From Loxodes magnus (taxonomy: Eukaryota > Ciliophora > Karyorelictea > Loxodida > Loxodidae), in the NCBI GenBank assembly GCA_946699065.1, contig CAMPDV010001231.1:62001-126000 (forward strand): a stretch of 64,000 nucleotides of DNA, in the 5' to 3' direction. The notes under the pieces were generated by a model that saw only the letters and a program-made list of their open reading frames with translations, did not search any database and was not told where the DNA came from. The position numbers and the translations under genes were made by a program. Position 1 is the first letter of the stretch. Each line of letters begins with the position of its first letter. This document shows, piece after piece, positions 48,553 to 62,457 of the stretch.

Positions 48553-48881
48553 GATTGAATATCATAAGAACAGATTGCAGTACTATTCAAAGTATTAAAC
48601 TACGATTCTCTTTACTCTACTTATTCAATCTTGTTTGAAGCATCTATCTGTTATGATTTGCTAAGAGCTTTTCTTTAAGGTCTATTAACATCTAAAGAAG
48701 TGTTCTCAGAAAATGTATTAGCATTACTTGATTAAATAAAGCTATCTTAACTCTTAATCTCTTAGTTTTATTTCTACTAAGCTACTAAGAGACCTATCAG
48801 TAATGAGCTGTAGCCTAATATTAGTTGGCTAATTAATTAGTTTCTGTTGTTTAAGAAGAGACTAAGCTTTCTAATGGTTAG
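48553..48881 (+). CDS. Coding-like patch, unrecognised (block 2)
   Basis: Copy of 31067-31395, nearly unchanged, with the same protein-like frame and the same TTTTACAG just upstream. Function unknown. Confidence 0.4.
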
Positions 48882-50599
48882 TCTTAGTTGTATGCTAGTT
48901 CTTAAAAATTAGTTTTGAGTTAGTTGGTGTGTGTATGCTATAGATTTGGTTATGATGTAAGATAGTTTTAGAGTAATTAATTGGAGGCAGTTAAACTGTA
49001 TGGTATGATATTGGTGTAGTGATTTGAATTGATAATGAATGGTGTTGTAAAGTGGTTTTATCCTTATAGTGTATTGGTTGAGACTAATTAAGAAGTTTAG
49101 ATTAATTTTAATTAATCTTAAATACTTAAGAGAGGTTAATTAAGCAAGATAACTTCTAATTTAATCTTAAGTTCAAAGAATCAACTTATTAATACTATAT
49201 CAAATCAGTCCACACCTACAATCCTCATCAAAGTTATTCCAAAATACAATTCCATATAATACAGAGCTAACCTTATCTATTCCTTTTCATGTAGATAGGG
49301 AGCAATAGTATCTAAGCCTAATTTATAAACATGTAAAACATATCATTCATTAATATGTCTTACTAACCAACTTTCTATTCATATAACAGATTAACATTAT
49401 CTACCACATTTAACTCCTATTAAACTACAATCTATATCACACCATTTATATTTATTCTAGATTATATCTACTATTTATTAGTTTCAGAAAGCACCAGTAA
49501 AAGATAATATTTATCCCTTTAGTATCTCTAATACCTTATCATCCTATTTATTATCTTTATGGCAAAACATCTTTATCTCCTCTTACCCAAAATAGCTTAT
49601 TGTCCTTATAAATATGAAAAGCATCGTTTGCATTCATTTTAGATAGCTAGTTTCTAAGATCTTTCTCAAATTTTTATTTAGAGTCTCGTATAAAATTTTG
49701 GTTTTATTGACTCTTAGCTGAAACTTAATATCTTTCAACAAACAAAATTAGGAAAATTATTTTTGCTTCTTAAATCCATGAGTTTGCTTAAGCTGTTTAA
49801 AGGTAACCAAATAATGTAAGTAAATGCTTAAAATTTAGACTAAGTAATCTTTAAATTTAGATTCACAGTTATGCCTTTCAATATCAATGATAAACTTTTT
49901 TTGCAATTTAGTGGAGAAAATGCTTTTTCGTAAGATTCTACTACAGTCAAACAGAAGCAAAGGAGAGTTTAAAATCATGATATTAAAATAAGTCAGCAGA
50001 TTTTTATTTAAAGGAAAGAACTATGCTAGATAAATTTACTTTGGAAGTGGAACTTAATACTGAAACAGAAGAAAGATTTAGAAAGTTAAATAATACTAAA
50101 ATAAAAGTTTAAATATTGAAGTGTAATTAGTCTAAGGAATAAATAGAATGAATAAGATTTTAAGATATCTTTAACTTTTATAAGATATAAGCTTAATTTA
50201 GAAAGATTAAGAATTATTACATTCAATAATACTAAACTGATTATTTTCTTTATACGATAATATATAAAAGCTATATATTTAATTAATTATCTATCATTTC
50301 AATAATTAATATAAGTTATATCTATCTAATTTTTGAATCCAAACTTGTTAAACTTTATTTTTTGCCTAATTTATTTAGATTTTATTAAATTCAATTTTAA
50401 AAGCCAATCTTTATTTTTATACCCCTTAAACAATAATTTACCTACTTTTAATTAATATATTTAAATCCTTAATAACTTATGTTCAAATTAGGAAGCTTAT
50501 GTTATAAAATTGTTATCACTCTATCTTAAATACCAAGTAACTATTCTTATTTCAAATCTAAATACTAAAAATTAACTGTAAACCTTCATTTTTGTTCCA

Positions 50600-51520
50600 A
50601 GTAGGATAAATCTATAAACTTTCTTTCGGATAATCAGGATTAATTTCTGCTCCCCTATACGCCTGATATAGTAATGTTTTTGGAACCGTCTAAATTGTTT
50701 CTTCCACTGAACATACAGCTTAGTATGAGAACATTTTGTGTTGTCTTAATGAATATTTCAGGAAAACTAAGAAATTTGTAATTTTATTGACTGATAACCA
50801 AAATCTAGATAATAAGAATTCTTACACTTTTAAAGCATTTATCACTGTTAATTATTGGAACTTTAAATTATCCTATATACATTTTATATAGGATAAATAT
50901 ACTTTAATTAAGAACCTGCCAAATCAATTATCCTGAGAAATTCTGTATTTTCTTCATAAAAATTTGGATTTTAATTTTCACCCTAGATTGATGGAGGAAA
51001 CTAACCATATCATCACTTCTCAACAAGATGCTTTTAATTCAAAAGAACTTTCAGACTTATTTTAAAATCATAGAGCACTGTTGAAAAGTCTAATTTTAAA
51101 CAAAAGGACAAATCTATAACGCTTTTACTCCATAATTTATGAATTCAAAAGGATTATCTACAGTGACCACTCCTCTTCTTACAAAAATATCAATATCAGG
51201 AATATATTTTACTACATCAGAGCCTTTCCGTAATGTCAAAGGTCTCAATATTTTTCCTGATACACTGACATTAGGAGATCTTTACTCTCTAGTAGGGCTC
51301 TTAAGAACTTTTAATTTAAGTCAAGGATTATTCATAATATTTAGCTGGTTCAATTAACCTTCATGTGCTACTAAGTAATATATTACACTACTTTTAGACA
51401 ACTTAAAATTTTAATTATGTAAATTCTACTCTCTTGCATCTTTTTCTAAGTTATTATCGAATATCACAGAAGTAAGTATTAATTTGAATACTATCTAGAA
51501 GACTAAATTTAAAAGGGAAG
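50600..51520 (-). CDS. Unrecognised protein gene (block 2)
   Basis: Copy of the gene at 33130-34050. The frame is kept, with a 3-base deletion relative to block 1 near 50826. Substitutions in the best segment are mostly amino-acid changing (Gly to Val, His to Pro, Ala to Thr, Cys to Tyr, Ser to Ile), so at least one copy is probably drifting. Family and exact ends unknown. Confidence 0.45.
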
Positions 51521-52623
51521 TTTTATCTGCTAAGTATAAGGAGGCTAGGATTTAATAATCTGATGAGAACGTTTCTAAACGTAAATAAATAAACGTGATT
51601 CTACCTTTATTAGGTTCACCACGATTAATAAAAAAACCAAATTTGGATTTTAAAGTAGTCTAGAAATTTTTCTTGCTTCGTCTGATCTCTTTGGTCACTT
51701 TTGTCTCAGTTTTTTAAATAAAAATTTATTACCTTTACTCTCAAAATTCTTTTACTTCTTTCCGAAGGCTAAAGTTAAAAGGGAATAGAATAAAATCCAA
51801 TTCTTGTGCCAAATTTCACAATCCAATTTAATTTTTCTACTTAAAAATATAATTTGTCTCAGTCATGTCTTCAGGTTTTTCCAATTCCCGACCAGATTAA
51901 CGACTTAGAGGCAAGATTACTCTGAGATCTGGACCTCAGCATCCTAGTTAGATTTTGGTACTGATCGAGAGAACCCTCAAATAAGTAAGGCTTATCACAC
52001 AAGTGTACGTTGTTATTTATTATTATTTATTTATTATGATTGAACTTTTATCAAAAATATAGGGGTTATAATAGCCTGATTTGATATATGTGTATAGGAA
52101 AGTTTAGTAGTTGGTAGTATGTATTTTAGAGTGTATGATAGTAATAATGACTTGTATTTAGATATAGGTTAATGATAATTTGATTATAGTTTTGATTAGA
52201 TAAATAGTAATCTGTACTTGTATAATTTAAATATAAGGATATATTAAAGATAGTTTTTTGACATTGTTGAATATGTTTTGGTATGTTATAAGCTGTATGT
52301 TAGTATCTGAATAATGATAATATTTGAATAATAGATTTTTAAAGATGTTTAGATAAAATTTGATTCTTTATTTATTTCAGCTTTAAAAAGAGCTAGTAAG
52401 GAAAATAATCTTTATTGTCAACTATATAGCTATAACTACATTACCATATCAACATCATATATACACTTAAACATACAAAAAAACTTATAAAAATACAACA
52501 TTAATAAGTATAGATTAACCATATTAATAAGTAGTAACATATTTACTATAGATATTTAAACTACTTACATATAAAACTATATTTATTATCAATAATATTA
52601 ATCATATCAATATTATTATTATC

Positions 52624-54063
52624 TCAGTTATGCCCTTTAATACTTCTATAACTCAACTTTTCTAAATCAATCCTCATTATTGAAACTCTTCCCTATTCAT
52701 AAGCAAAAGCATATCCATAGATACCTCTTATTTTCATCTCCGTTAAAGCTGCAACATCTTTAAAAATTTAACTTTATTGCCATTATTATTTGTTTCTTTT
52801 ATATATTCTTCTTGAATATTCTTTCGTAAATGGATTTTTTAAACCTCCAAATATGACAAAAGGCTCTAAAGAAACTATAGGACAAGTAACAGCTTCAGGA
52901 AGATTCAAACTTTACTTACTCCATCTATCATTCTATATGTTATACTTTCATATATCTTTTAAAAATTATCCTTTCTAATTTACACCTCCAATTGAATAAA
53001 TGTTTTATTCATATTTATCTACTACTAAAGTTTACCAAATTATTTAAAATGGAAATTAAGAGCATTTTTATCATTTACTTTAATTTCCTATCTTTAACTT
53101 TTCTACTGATCATAACTTTTGATAATTATTAGTAAATCCTCCAACCACATAAAGATAATTTTAAGCTACTGCTAATCCAAATTTATATCTTCCCTCATTT
53201 AGATAACTAAGTTTTGTATTATTACCTTCGAAATCGAACTATCAAGTTTCTTTTATTCCTTTCTTTTAATTTTAGTTATATCCTCCAATTAAATATAACT
53301 TATTTTAATATTCTATACTTTAACTAAATTCTGGAATTATAATTTAAACTTAGACTTATCGTAATTTCTCAGTTTAAATGTTAAATAAACTTAATTTTTA
53401 AATTTCTCAATTAAAAAAGTGAATATAGTTAGATTGAATAAAATGTTGCTACTAGGTTAGTTTATGTTAATTAGTCTGTTTAGTGTTTAACTGTTGTTAC
53501 TTAGTATTGTATTATAGTTAGTTTCTTATTTGTGTGATATAATTTGAAGTTAATTTAGGGTTTAGTACTAAAGGTGGTTATATAGTGGAATATAGTTAGA
53601 CTGTTATAGTTTGAGTTGGTTTTAGATATTAGTAAATAGGGAATTAGGATGATTGTATAATATTTTAGTGTTATTAGTTGTAGTTAATGGTAGTGTATTG
53701 GATGATATTAGTATATGGTATAATGAGAGTATTAGTAATGTTAGATAATTTGGTTGTAATGGTTTTAGATTTTTGCATAATTTACTTCCTTATCTCTTTT
53801 AATTTCTATCTAGCATCTTAAATCTTTTATATGTATTATTAGTTTTAAAATATCATTCTTATTAAATCACTTTCTTAAGGTAAGTCTTCAAATCTAAAAT
53901 GGAATCCTTTTTAACAAATAGGACATTACATTATGCCTTATAATCAGAACTGAGTATTCAAACACAAACCACAGTAAATATGTCCACAAGGTAAGACAGT
54001 TGGAAGAGCATTAGTTAAGTTGTAATCTTCTTAGCAGATTAAGCATTTTGGTAACGCTTACAT
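52624..54063 (-). CDS. RING-linker-kelch protein, probable E3 ubiquitin ligase (block 2)
   Basis: Copy of 35158-36603 with ATG 54063 and the same terminal TGA (52626-52624), 479 codons. The RING and linker are nearly identical to block 1 apart from a 6-base in-frame deletion in the linker. The kelch part is more diverged but has no frameshift. The first blade reads Gly-Gly-Tyr-Asn here and Gly-Gly-Gln-Asn in block 1. The codon equivalent to TGA 430 of block 1 is TGG here (complement of 52780-52782), direct evidence that TGA stands for Trp. Both copies therefore look usable; which is expressed cannot be told from sequence. Confidence 0.88.
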
Positions 54064-54649
54064 TTTTATTATTATTTAGATTAAAAAAGCTTATAAAGGT
54101 AATTTATAACAGTTACCATCAAAAATTATAATTAACCATTATAAATTCAAATATCTATCATTACATACATACTACAATATTAACCTCTTATATCAAGTAC
54201 CTATCTACAATCCGCACCAATACATTTTGCTAAATTTAAAAAACCAACCAGCTTTACAACTTAATCACATTTTTTATTCTATAAATAACAAAAACATCTC
54301 TATCCTAAAATCTTTAAAAACTACTACGAGCAATGCACTAAAAAAGGGACACAATCTTTAACTAATCTTAATATCAAAAAAAGTAGCTAAGTTAGAACAT
54401 TTACTAAGACTAAAGCTCTTTTAAAATCTTTAGAATGTAGGAAGAAAAGAATGAGAAAAAAATAGACGATAATACGAAGCTCGGAACTGCTAAAAGAGAA
54501 AAATTTATAAATTTAAAAATTTTTTAGAAGAAAAGAACTACAACCAAAGACTCATTCCAGCAGAAATGCAAACAAATGAAATTATGTAGCATTTCTAGAA
54601 ATCTTAAGTAAGAATATGGTAAAAAGAATGAGCGTGTGAAAATCCTTAG

Positions 54650-57600
54650 AAAGGGCAGAACGAAGTTTTAATTCAAAGTTCTATTCAAAATCTTCTAGGA
54701 ACTTCAGCTTTATCCCTACTAAGATTTATTTTGAGAACTAGACCAAAGCTCTCAAATAGAAACTATTTTTGACTCAATGTTAAAAATTAAAATCTTCCGC
54801 TTTTAAAATTTATTACTAATAATTTAAGAACGGGATATAAACATGAAACAGAATAGATTTTTTAGTCAAAGTTCTTCTTTCAATTTTTAAGTTTTTCAAC
54901 TTTATCCCGACAAAAATTTTTAGAACTAAACACTAGCTCTCAAGTGAAACGGAGTCTATAAAATAAGTTGTACTTTCATTCTTTAAGTACTTACGCTTAT
55001 TCGTAACTCAGACGTATTTTGAGGAAAAGAACAGAGCAATCTAGAAAATGGATTCCAAACTTAAATTCTTCTTAACGTATTGAAGTTCTTAAGCTTAACA
55101 TCTATCTTGACATTTTTTGAAAACTTGATCAGAGCTCTCAAGGAAAACCGATTCCAAACTTAAAGTTTATCTTACAGTTTTTTAGATTTCAGCACTTTCG
55201 ATATTCAGATTATGCTTTAGAAAACAATCGAGCTCTAAAGGAAACGGATTCCATACTTAAAGTTTCTCTTACAGATTTTTAATATTTAAGAACTCTCGAT
55301 TCTCAGTTCAATGGCAGGATTTGAACAGAGCTCTTAAGGAAAACGGATTCCAAACTTTAATTTCATCTTACAGTCTTTTAGTGTTTCAGCACTTTGAAAT
55401 TCAGATATAACTATAGAAAGAGATCCGAGCACGCAACGATAACGGATTGCCACTTAAATTTCTTCTTACAATTTTATAGTAGTTAAGCTTTTTATCAGCA
55501 AACTTTTTTGGTGAAATTTAAAAGAGCTTTTAACTATTAACGGATTAAAAACTTAAAGTTTCTCTTACGGTCTTTAAGATTTTAGCACCTTCGATTCTAA
55601 GTTCAAATTTGGAGAACTTGATTAGAGCTTTTAAGGATTTACTGATTTCAAGTTTAAAGTTCATCTTACAGTCTTTTTGTATTTCCTAGCTTACGATATT
55701 CAGATATAACTATAGAAAGAGATCCGAACTCGCAATATTAACGGTTTGCAATCTTAAAGTTCTTCTTACAGTTTAGAGTTCTTAAGCTTTACATCAGCAA
55801 ACTTTTTGGTGAAATTAAAAAGAGCTTTTAACTATTAACGGATTCATAACTTAAAGTTTCTCTTACAGAATTTTAATATTTAAGCACTTTCGATTCTCAG
55901 TTCAAATTTGGAGAAATTAAACAGAGCTTTTAACGATTTACAGATTCCAAGTAAAGTTTCTCTTACAGTTTAGAGTTCTTAAGCTATAAATCAGCAAACT
56001 TTTTCGGATAAATTGATCAGAGCATTTAACTATTAACAGATTCCTAACTTAAAGTTTCTCTTACAAATTTTTAATATTTAAGCACTCTCGATTCTCAGTT
56101 AATGGCAGGATTTAAACAAATCTAAAGGATAACGGATTCCTAACTTAATTTCTTCTTAAAGTCTTTTAGTGTATCAGCATTTTCGATATTCAGATATAAA
56201 TATAGAAAGAGATCCGAGCACGCAATGATAGCGGATTGCAATCTTAAAGTTCTTCTTACAGTCTTTTAGTTCTTAAGCTTTACATCTTACTTGTCTCTTT
56301 TGGAAAACTTGATTAGAGCTATCAAGGATTAAAGGATTCCAAACTTAAAATTTCTCTTACAGATTTTTAATATTTCAGCACTTAAGCTTCTCATTTTAAA
56401 TTTTTAGAACTTGATCAGAGCTCTCTTTGAAAACTGATTCAAAACTTAAATTTCATCTTATAGTCTTACAGTTCTAAGCTTTACATCTATCTGTTTGCTT
56501 TTGGAGAACTGGATAAGAGCTTTCAAGGAAAATGGATTGCAATCTTAAAGTTCTTCTTAAAGTCTTACAGTTCTACAGCTTAACCTCTACCCAGACTTTT
56601 TTGAGAGCAGTATCAGAGTTCATAAGGATTAACGGCTTCCAAACTTAAAATTCTTCTTTAATCTTTTAATGTTTCAGCACTTTCAATATTCAGATTAATT
56701 ATTATTTTTATCAGAGCTCTCAATGGAAACGGATTCGAATCTTTTATTTCTTCTTACAGTCTTGAAGTTCTTAAGCTCTAACTTTACCCAGACTTTTTGG
56801 AGAGGTTGATCAGTACTCTCAAGGAAAACCGATTCCAAACTTAAAGTTCTTCTTTCAGTCTTTTAGTATTTCAGCACTTTCGATATTCAGATTAAATTTG
56901 AGAAAAAGATCATAGCTCCTATGTATGACGGATTCTTTACTTAAAGTCTGTTAACAGTTTTTTAAGTTTATCATCATTATTTTTGTCAGATTTATTTAGA
57001 ACTAGTGCCGAACGCACGATTATCTGAGTCTTAACTCAAATATTTATTTCAGTACTTTAACGTCATTAGCTTTTTCGATATTTTTAATTTTTTGGAAATA
57101 GTTCAGATCTCTAAAATATATCGGATTCTTCGCTTAAAGTCCGTTTTTAGTTTTTAATTTCTTAAGTTTTACCTCTATCATACTCTTTTTATAATTAGAT
57201 CAGAGCTATTAAGTATTTCTGTTTCTATTCACAAAAATCTTGATTCAGTTTTTAAGATTTTCAGCTTTAACGTAACTCTGAATTGCTTTATAAACTATTT
57301 CAGAACTCAAAAAATATCGGAGTCTTTTTTCAGATTTTCTATTTCTGTAGTTTAACTTCATCATCTCTTCGATACTCAGATTAATTTTAAGAACTAGATA
57401 AGAGCTCTAATGTATGTCTGAGTCTTTACTTTATGTCTGCAGTTTTAATAGTTGGTCAGCAATATGTTAATCAGACTTATTTTCATACTGTGAAAGGTTC
57501 TAAAGAGAATCGGAGTCTTCACTCATTTTTTTATATCAGTATTTTAACTTCATCAGCTTTTCGATACTCAGACTTATTTAGAGAACTAGATCAGAGTTCT

Positions 57601-58150
57601 TAAAATGAGTAGATACTAAACTCAAAGTTGTAATTTCAGTCTTTTAACTTCTTCGTTTTTTTGATGCTCAGATTTTTTTATTATTTGAGCATGCTCTTAA
57701 GAGAACGGAATCTTATATCAACTTCTACTTTCAAACTTTTCAGATTTTCAAACTTTTTTAGATTTTAGACTTATTTTGAGAACTAGATTAGAGTTCTTAA
57801 GACGAACGGAGTCTTAACTATAAGTTCATCTTTCAGTTTTTTTAATTCTTCGGTTTTAACTCAACTCAGACTTATTTTGAAAACTAGATTAGAGCACTCG
57901 ATTATAACTAAGTCTTAACTATAAGTTCTTATTTCAATCTTTTTACTTCTTCAGCTTTTTGATACTTAGACTTCGTTTGAGAACTAGATCAAAGCTCTCA
58001 AGTATTTCGTAGTCATAACTCAACTTCTATTTCGAACTTTTCAGCTTTATTAATACTTAGACTTATTTTGAGAGCTAATTCATAGATCTCACGCTGAACG
58101 GAATTTTGCTCTAAAGTTCTAGTTTCTGCTCTTTTCTAAAGTATTTCTAG
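54650..58150. repeat. About 100-bp degenerate satellite array (block 2)
   Basis: Same family as 37190-39815 but longer by roughly 900 bp, even without the retroposon that interrupts block 1. The flanks align well, while the interior units cannot be matched one to one, as expected from unequal exchange. The alternating subtypes and their near 100-bp spacing recur. Confidence 0.88.
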
Positions 58151-58153
58151 AGA

Positions 58154-58950
58154 GCTTTAACTATCTTTCTTTTTTCTTTTGATTCATGAATATAGTCTTA
58201 GAAGCTAGTTTTGCTGTCTTGTTTCTTTTTTAATAGCAATTTTCTTGTTTAGCATCAGGTTAAATACGTTCAGAAATAGCTCCTTAGATTAAGCTGAAAT
58301 ACTCGTGAAAAATCCACCTGGAAAAGACTGGTTGGAGTATTCAAACCTTTTGGCAAGGAATCCCAACCAGTGCAAGCTAATTAACTCCCTCTCTTGTCGA
58401 ACACACTTAGGTTAGAAAAGAGATCTGATAATAGACAACAAGAAATATTGATATAAAAGCTCTACTTGATACATAATAAAAATAATAAGTCTTAATCTAG
58501 CATCTTAACTCTTTCTTAATTATAACAGTAAATAAATGCTTTATTAGTAAATTTAGATATACAAACTGAAATAAAAAGGCTAATATATAAGTATAAGGAT
58601 TTAAAAATATATTTTAGGTTGTTATTAAGAGCACAGAAGATTAACAATTTATTAATTAAGTTAAAACCAGTTTTACAACTCTCTTTTGCTTTCAAATATC
58701 CCTTAAATCGAAGAGTTGGAACTTAGAAAGAAAATTTAGTTTTAAAATACATTAAAGAGTTAGAGACTCATTTTTCAACTAAAAAGCTAAAGAATTTCTA
58801 GGTAAAGAAAAGAGTATTGGGATTGAAAAGGCAATCTAAATGAAGGAAAGATTTGAGAGATCAGTCAGCTGTTAATTAAATTGAGGAATGCAATTATAAT
58901 ATAGGGATTGAAGATTATCAGTTCTAAAATCCAATTTTAGAAGTGATAAT
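58154..58950. other. Block 2-specific segment replacing the TRIM-like 3' end
   Basis: Block 1 has 470 bp here (39816-40287) encoding the coiled-coil end of the TRIM-like gene; block 2 has 797 unrelated bp. It contains a GC-richer patch with a perfect 9-bp stem ACTGGTTGG/CCAACCAGT (58327-58335 and 58363-58371), recalling the hairpins at the 3' ends of the retroposons. I found no target-site duplication, so a simple insertion is not shown; it may be a rearrangement or an insertion with deletion. Confidence 0.6.
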
Positions 58951-59589
58951 TTAAATTTATCCGATACTCTCTACTTACTTACTCATCTCAAAAATATTAT
59001 TTTAACTTATTTCCTACCTACTCTATTCGCCTTTCTCCTATACTCTTATCACCAACTCCTCACATGCTTACTCTAAACTTCTCTTGATATTATCATAGAT
59101 CTATACTATATATTTTATATTTATCATATAATCTTAAGCCAACTACATTTATCATTAGCCTAAGACAGAAGAATATTGATTCAACCTCTCTTTCATAGCA
59201 CTCAAAGTCATTTACATTCGAACTTACATAATAGGAACGATTTCCTCTTATCTACCACATTGATGCTTCTTATGAGAATTCCATTGGCATTTTTCACATA
59301 TTAATATACTGTCACTCAGACAATAAAAAGCTAGAATCTCATTATGCTCTTAACATATATTCAGTAAGTTTTATTTTGACTCCTCTTAAAGATGTGAAAC
59401 CTCCATTTCTAATTTTTCAATTGGTCTATAAGTGATGATGTTGTGCTTTTTACAATTAAACATCTATTAGATTTTGTAGAAGCTTTTCAAACATCTCTCA
59501 CAAAGAATACATCCACAATCCAACTTTCTAGGCTTTCTAAACTCTTAGTTGAAGTCTTTTTCGCAAGCTTCGCATTTAGATGGTAGCAT
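58951..59589 (-). pseudogene. TRIM-like gene truncated after the first coiled coil (block 2)
   Basis: The frame from ATG 59589 is almost identical to block 1 through the RING variant, B-box and first part of the coiled coil (about 210 codons). At 58951 homology ends and the reading runs into unrelated sequence without coiled-coil character. The gene has lost about 150 codons of coiled coil, the part needed for dimerisation in TRIM proteins. The zinc modules are intact, so a short product could still be made. Confidence 0.78.
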
Positions 59590-61221
59590 TTTATTTTTGA
59601 ATAGACTAAAAAGAAAGTAATTTTTGGTTTTAAGAGATTTAGATATGAAACTAAATAATAATCCTTTTAATTACTTATAACTTAATAAATAGAAGAATAA
59701 TTACTATTAAAATTAAAATATAAAATGGAAGAATTTTCCCTCTAAAATTTTAGATAATTTATAAATAATAAATATTAAGCCACAACTAAATATTTAATAT
59801 AATCTTACAAACATGTAACATACTAATATATTAGTCAATTTTACATCACTACATTACTATATTTTATTTCAATAACTCACTATCATTTATGCTAAATCAA
59901 CCTAATAACCAAATATATTATCTAAAACATATACAAATATTTCAGCCAATTACTATTTAAATCCTATTTTTAATACCCTATACATCTCAACCTAATATAC
60001 AAAATCTACAATATTATATAACCACCAACTCATCAAAAACTACTTCCTACATATTTACAGTCATCTCTGAAAACGCAAATTAAACAAATTAATTATGCAA
60101 ATAAACCTACAACTTTATATCACCAAACTAGTAAACATAAAAATAAATTAGAATAGTTGCAAAATACCTAAATTACCTAGTACATAACTAAATTAATACG
60201 CTTTACACAATATCAAAGAAAGATATCATCATTACAGAATCTTAAATTAACCTATAATTACATCCAAGACTTCTCGTTTATCACCTAAAAGTAACTGAGA
60301 AACCTGATAGTTAATCATAACTAAGTTTAGCAAGTTTCCTGAAATGCTGATCTCTTAAAGTTGCTAGAAATTGATATTTCCTGAAATTAGTATAAACCTT
60401 GACTTTCCTTTAAAAAATAGACTTGCAATAGAACCTCTTTAATCGTAAATATTACCCATACTTAGAGTAGATACTAAAGCTCTAAGAATAGGTTAAGAGT
60501 TACTGATATTAGAAAAGTATGAGTAACAGAATAAAAAAAAGCAAAAATATAAAGCAGCTAGCTAAAGGAATAAGGAAGAGAGATTATTATAAAATAGCAT
60601 GGAAAAATAGAAACCTTAGATTGTTTTTATGTTGATGAAAAATACCAAAAATTACAGTTAAGCTAGCAGGTTGGATAGACTGCTGGTCTTCTAGGTGAGG
60701 AAAGTGAAATAACAAGTTATTAAGAAAGCTTGTATGAAGAAATTAAAATAAATTTAAAAATAATTTTAGGTATTTTAAAAAAATACTATTACCTCTAAAA
60801 GTAGAATATCAAGATAAATTCTGGAGAAGTGCAAAATTCTTCTTAATTTCCTACATATTAGCTAAGATACATTTCATCCGTGAAAATCTGCATCTCACCT
60901 TACATTTATTTAGAATAAAAAATTATTATAATCTTTATAGCTACATGTATGAAAAAGCTTTATCATTATCATAGCTGAGAAGCAGAAATAAACAAACTTA
61001 AGAATAACACGAAATAGCAGCTCTAAAGTAAGAAGAAGAGCTTAATGGAATAAAGGTAATCCATTCGACATTTCTGAAAATACTTCAAAGAATTAAAGTT
61101 ATTCAGATTAGTCTAAATCTTAATTTCAGGGAATAATTTAAAGTACTAGTAATCAATAAAGTAGAACCAACTTTATTAATCAAGGAATCTAAACTTAAGA
61201 ATTTTTTAATGATTATTTAAG

Positions 61222-62457
61222 ATGAAAAATAGTCATCAAGAAGTAGAATTCTAAACAGATGTTTAATAGAAGATATTTAAAAAAATTAAAAAAGATCCGC
61301 TGCCTTTTTTATCTTCAGGTGGATATTTAAATCAAGGAAAGATATATTTCTGATAAACTTTCGGAGCAGAGAAATTTAAATGTACTCAACAGCTTTTTCA
61401 ATCATGAAAGCTAAATTATGATACAGTAAATGAGTAAAAATAACTGAAAGTTAGTAAGGCAAAACAGCTAAAAATAAGGGAAATAAATGTTGCTATCCTT
61501 GGAGAAATAACTAACTGAAGCCTTTAAAATTTGTCTGAAATTAACGAGTCATTAAAGGAATTAATTTTATAAGGGTAATATGGCGAGGTGACCAAAATGC
61601 TGTAAATAAGTAGAAGCATCTTGAGGATAAATTTTTATCTCCCTTCAATTTTACCCGCTTTCTATCTTCAGATCTGCTCAAAGACACTAGATAAAGTAAA
61701 ATGATAAATTTAGTAAAATGCAAGAATGATAAAAATATGAGCGACAGGTGAAACAGTAATCTAAGTATAAGCGAAAAATAGTAAAATTAAATTAGTCTAA
61801 AGGATAAATAAAGTCAGGTTACTCAAAAAATTTCTAATTAAAAAAATTTACAAATCCAATCTAATATAGAAAGCTATTTAAGCTCTAATTTGCAATGATA
61901 ATAAGTAAGCAGAAAAGCCTCAAGTTTTAAAAAACCTACTATAATACTAGAATAAAAAGGAATCAAGCGACGCCAAATGATTATAAGAATTTAGAGAATA
62001 AATCAGTTCCTCCTACTAACTTGAGCTAAGCATCTTAGAAATCAGAGTTAGATAGAAAGAAGAAAAGTGTCTTAGATTAAAAAAATGATAACAAAAAAGA
62101 GGTTAATAGTAGAACTTGGCTCAAGAATATAAAATCAAATAAGAAAAGCCCAAATGCAAAGTTCCTAGTTTATCTATATCAGATAAAACTCCATAAAACT
62201 AAAGCTATAAAGGATCAACAAATCACTTTAAAAGAAACTTCAGTATCTAGAAAAATATCTAAAGCATATTGACTAAACGACGAAAGTAAGTATTTATACA
62301 GAAAGTACTAGAAAAGATTAAATTATTGAAGAAAAAATTAAAAAGCAGTTTATTAAAGAAAGGAAATAGAGATAATCTGCCAAGGAAAAAGGAAATAAAA
62401 GGGAAAAGAGCTGTCAAGGTCGAAGAGTAACATGTAAAAGAGTTTATATTAATCTGA
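61222..62457 (+). CDS. Unrecognised coiled-coil-rich gene (block 2)
   Basis: Copy of 42551-43786 aligned without indels (constant offset 18671). It has TGA TAA at 61351-61356 where block 1 has TGG CAA, and TGA at 61749 where block 1 has TGG. One TAA of block 1 has become TGA here (in AAC-TGA-AGC near 61514), which would be Gln to Trp, so not all TGA changes are silent. The product and frame structure are uncertain, as in block 1. Confidence 0.52.
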
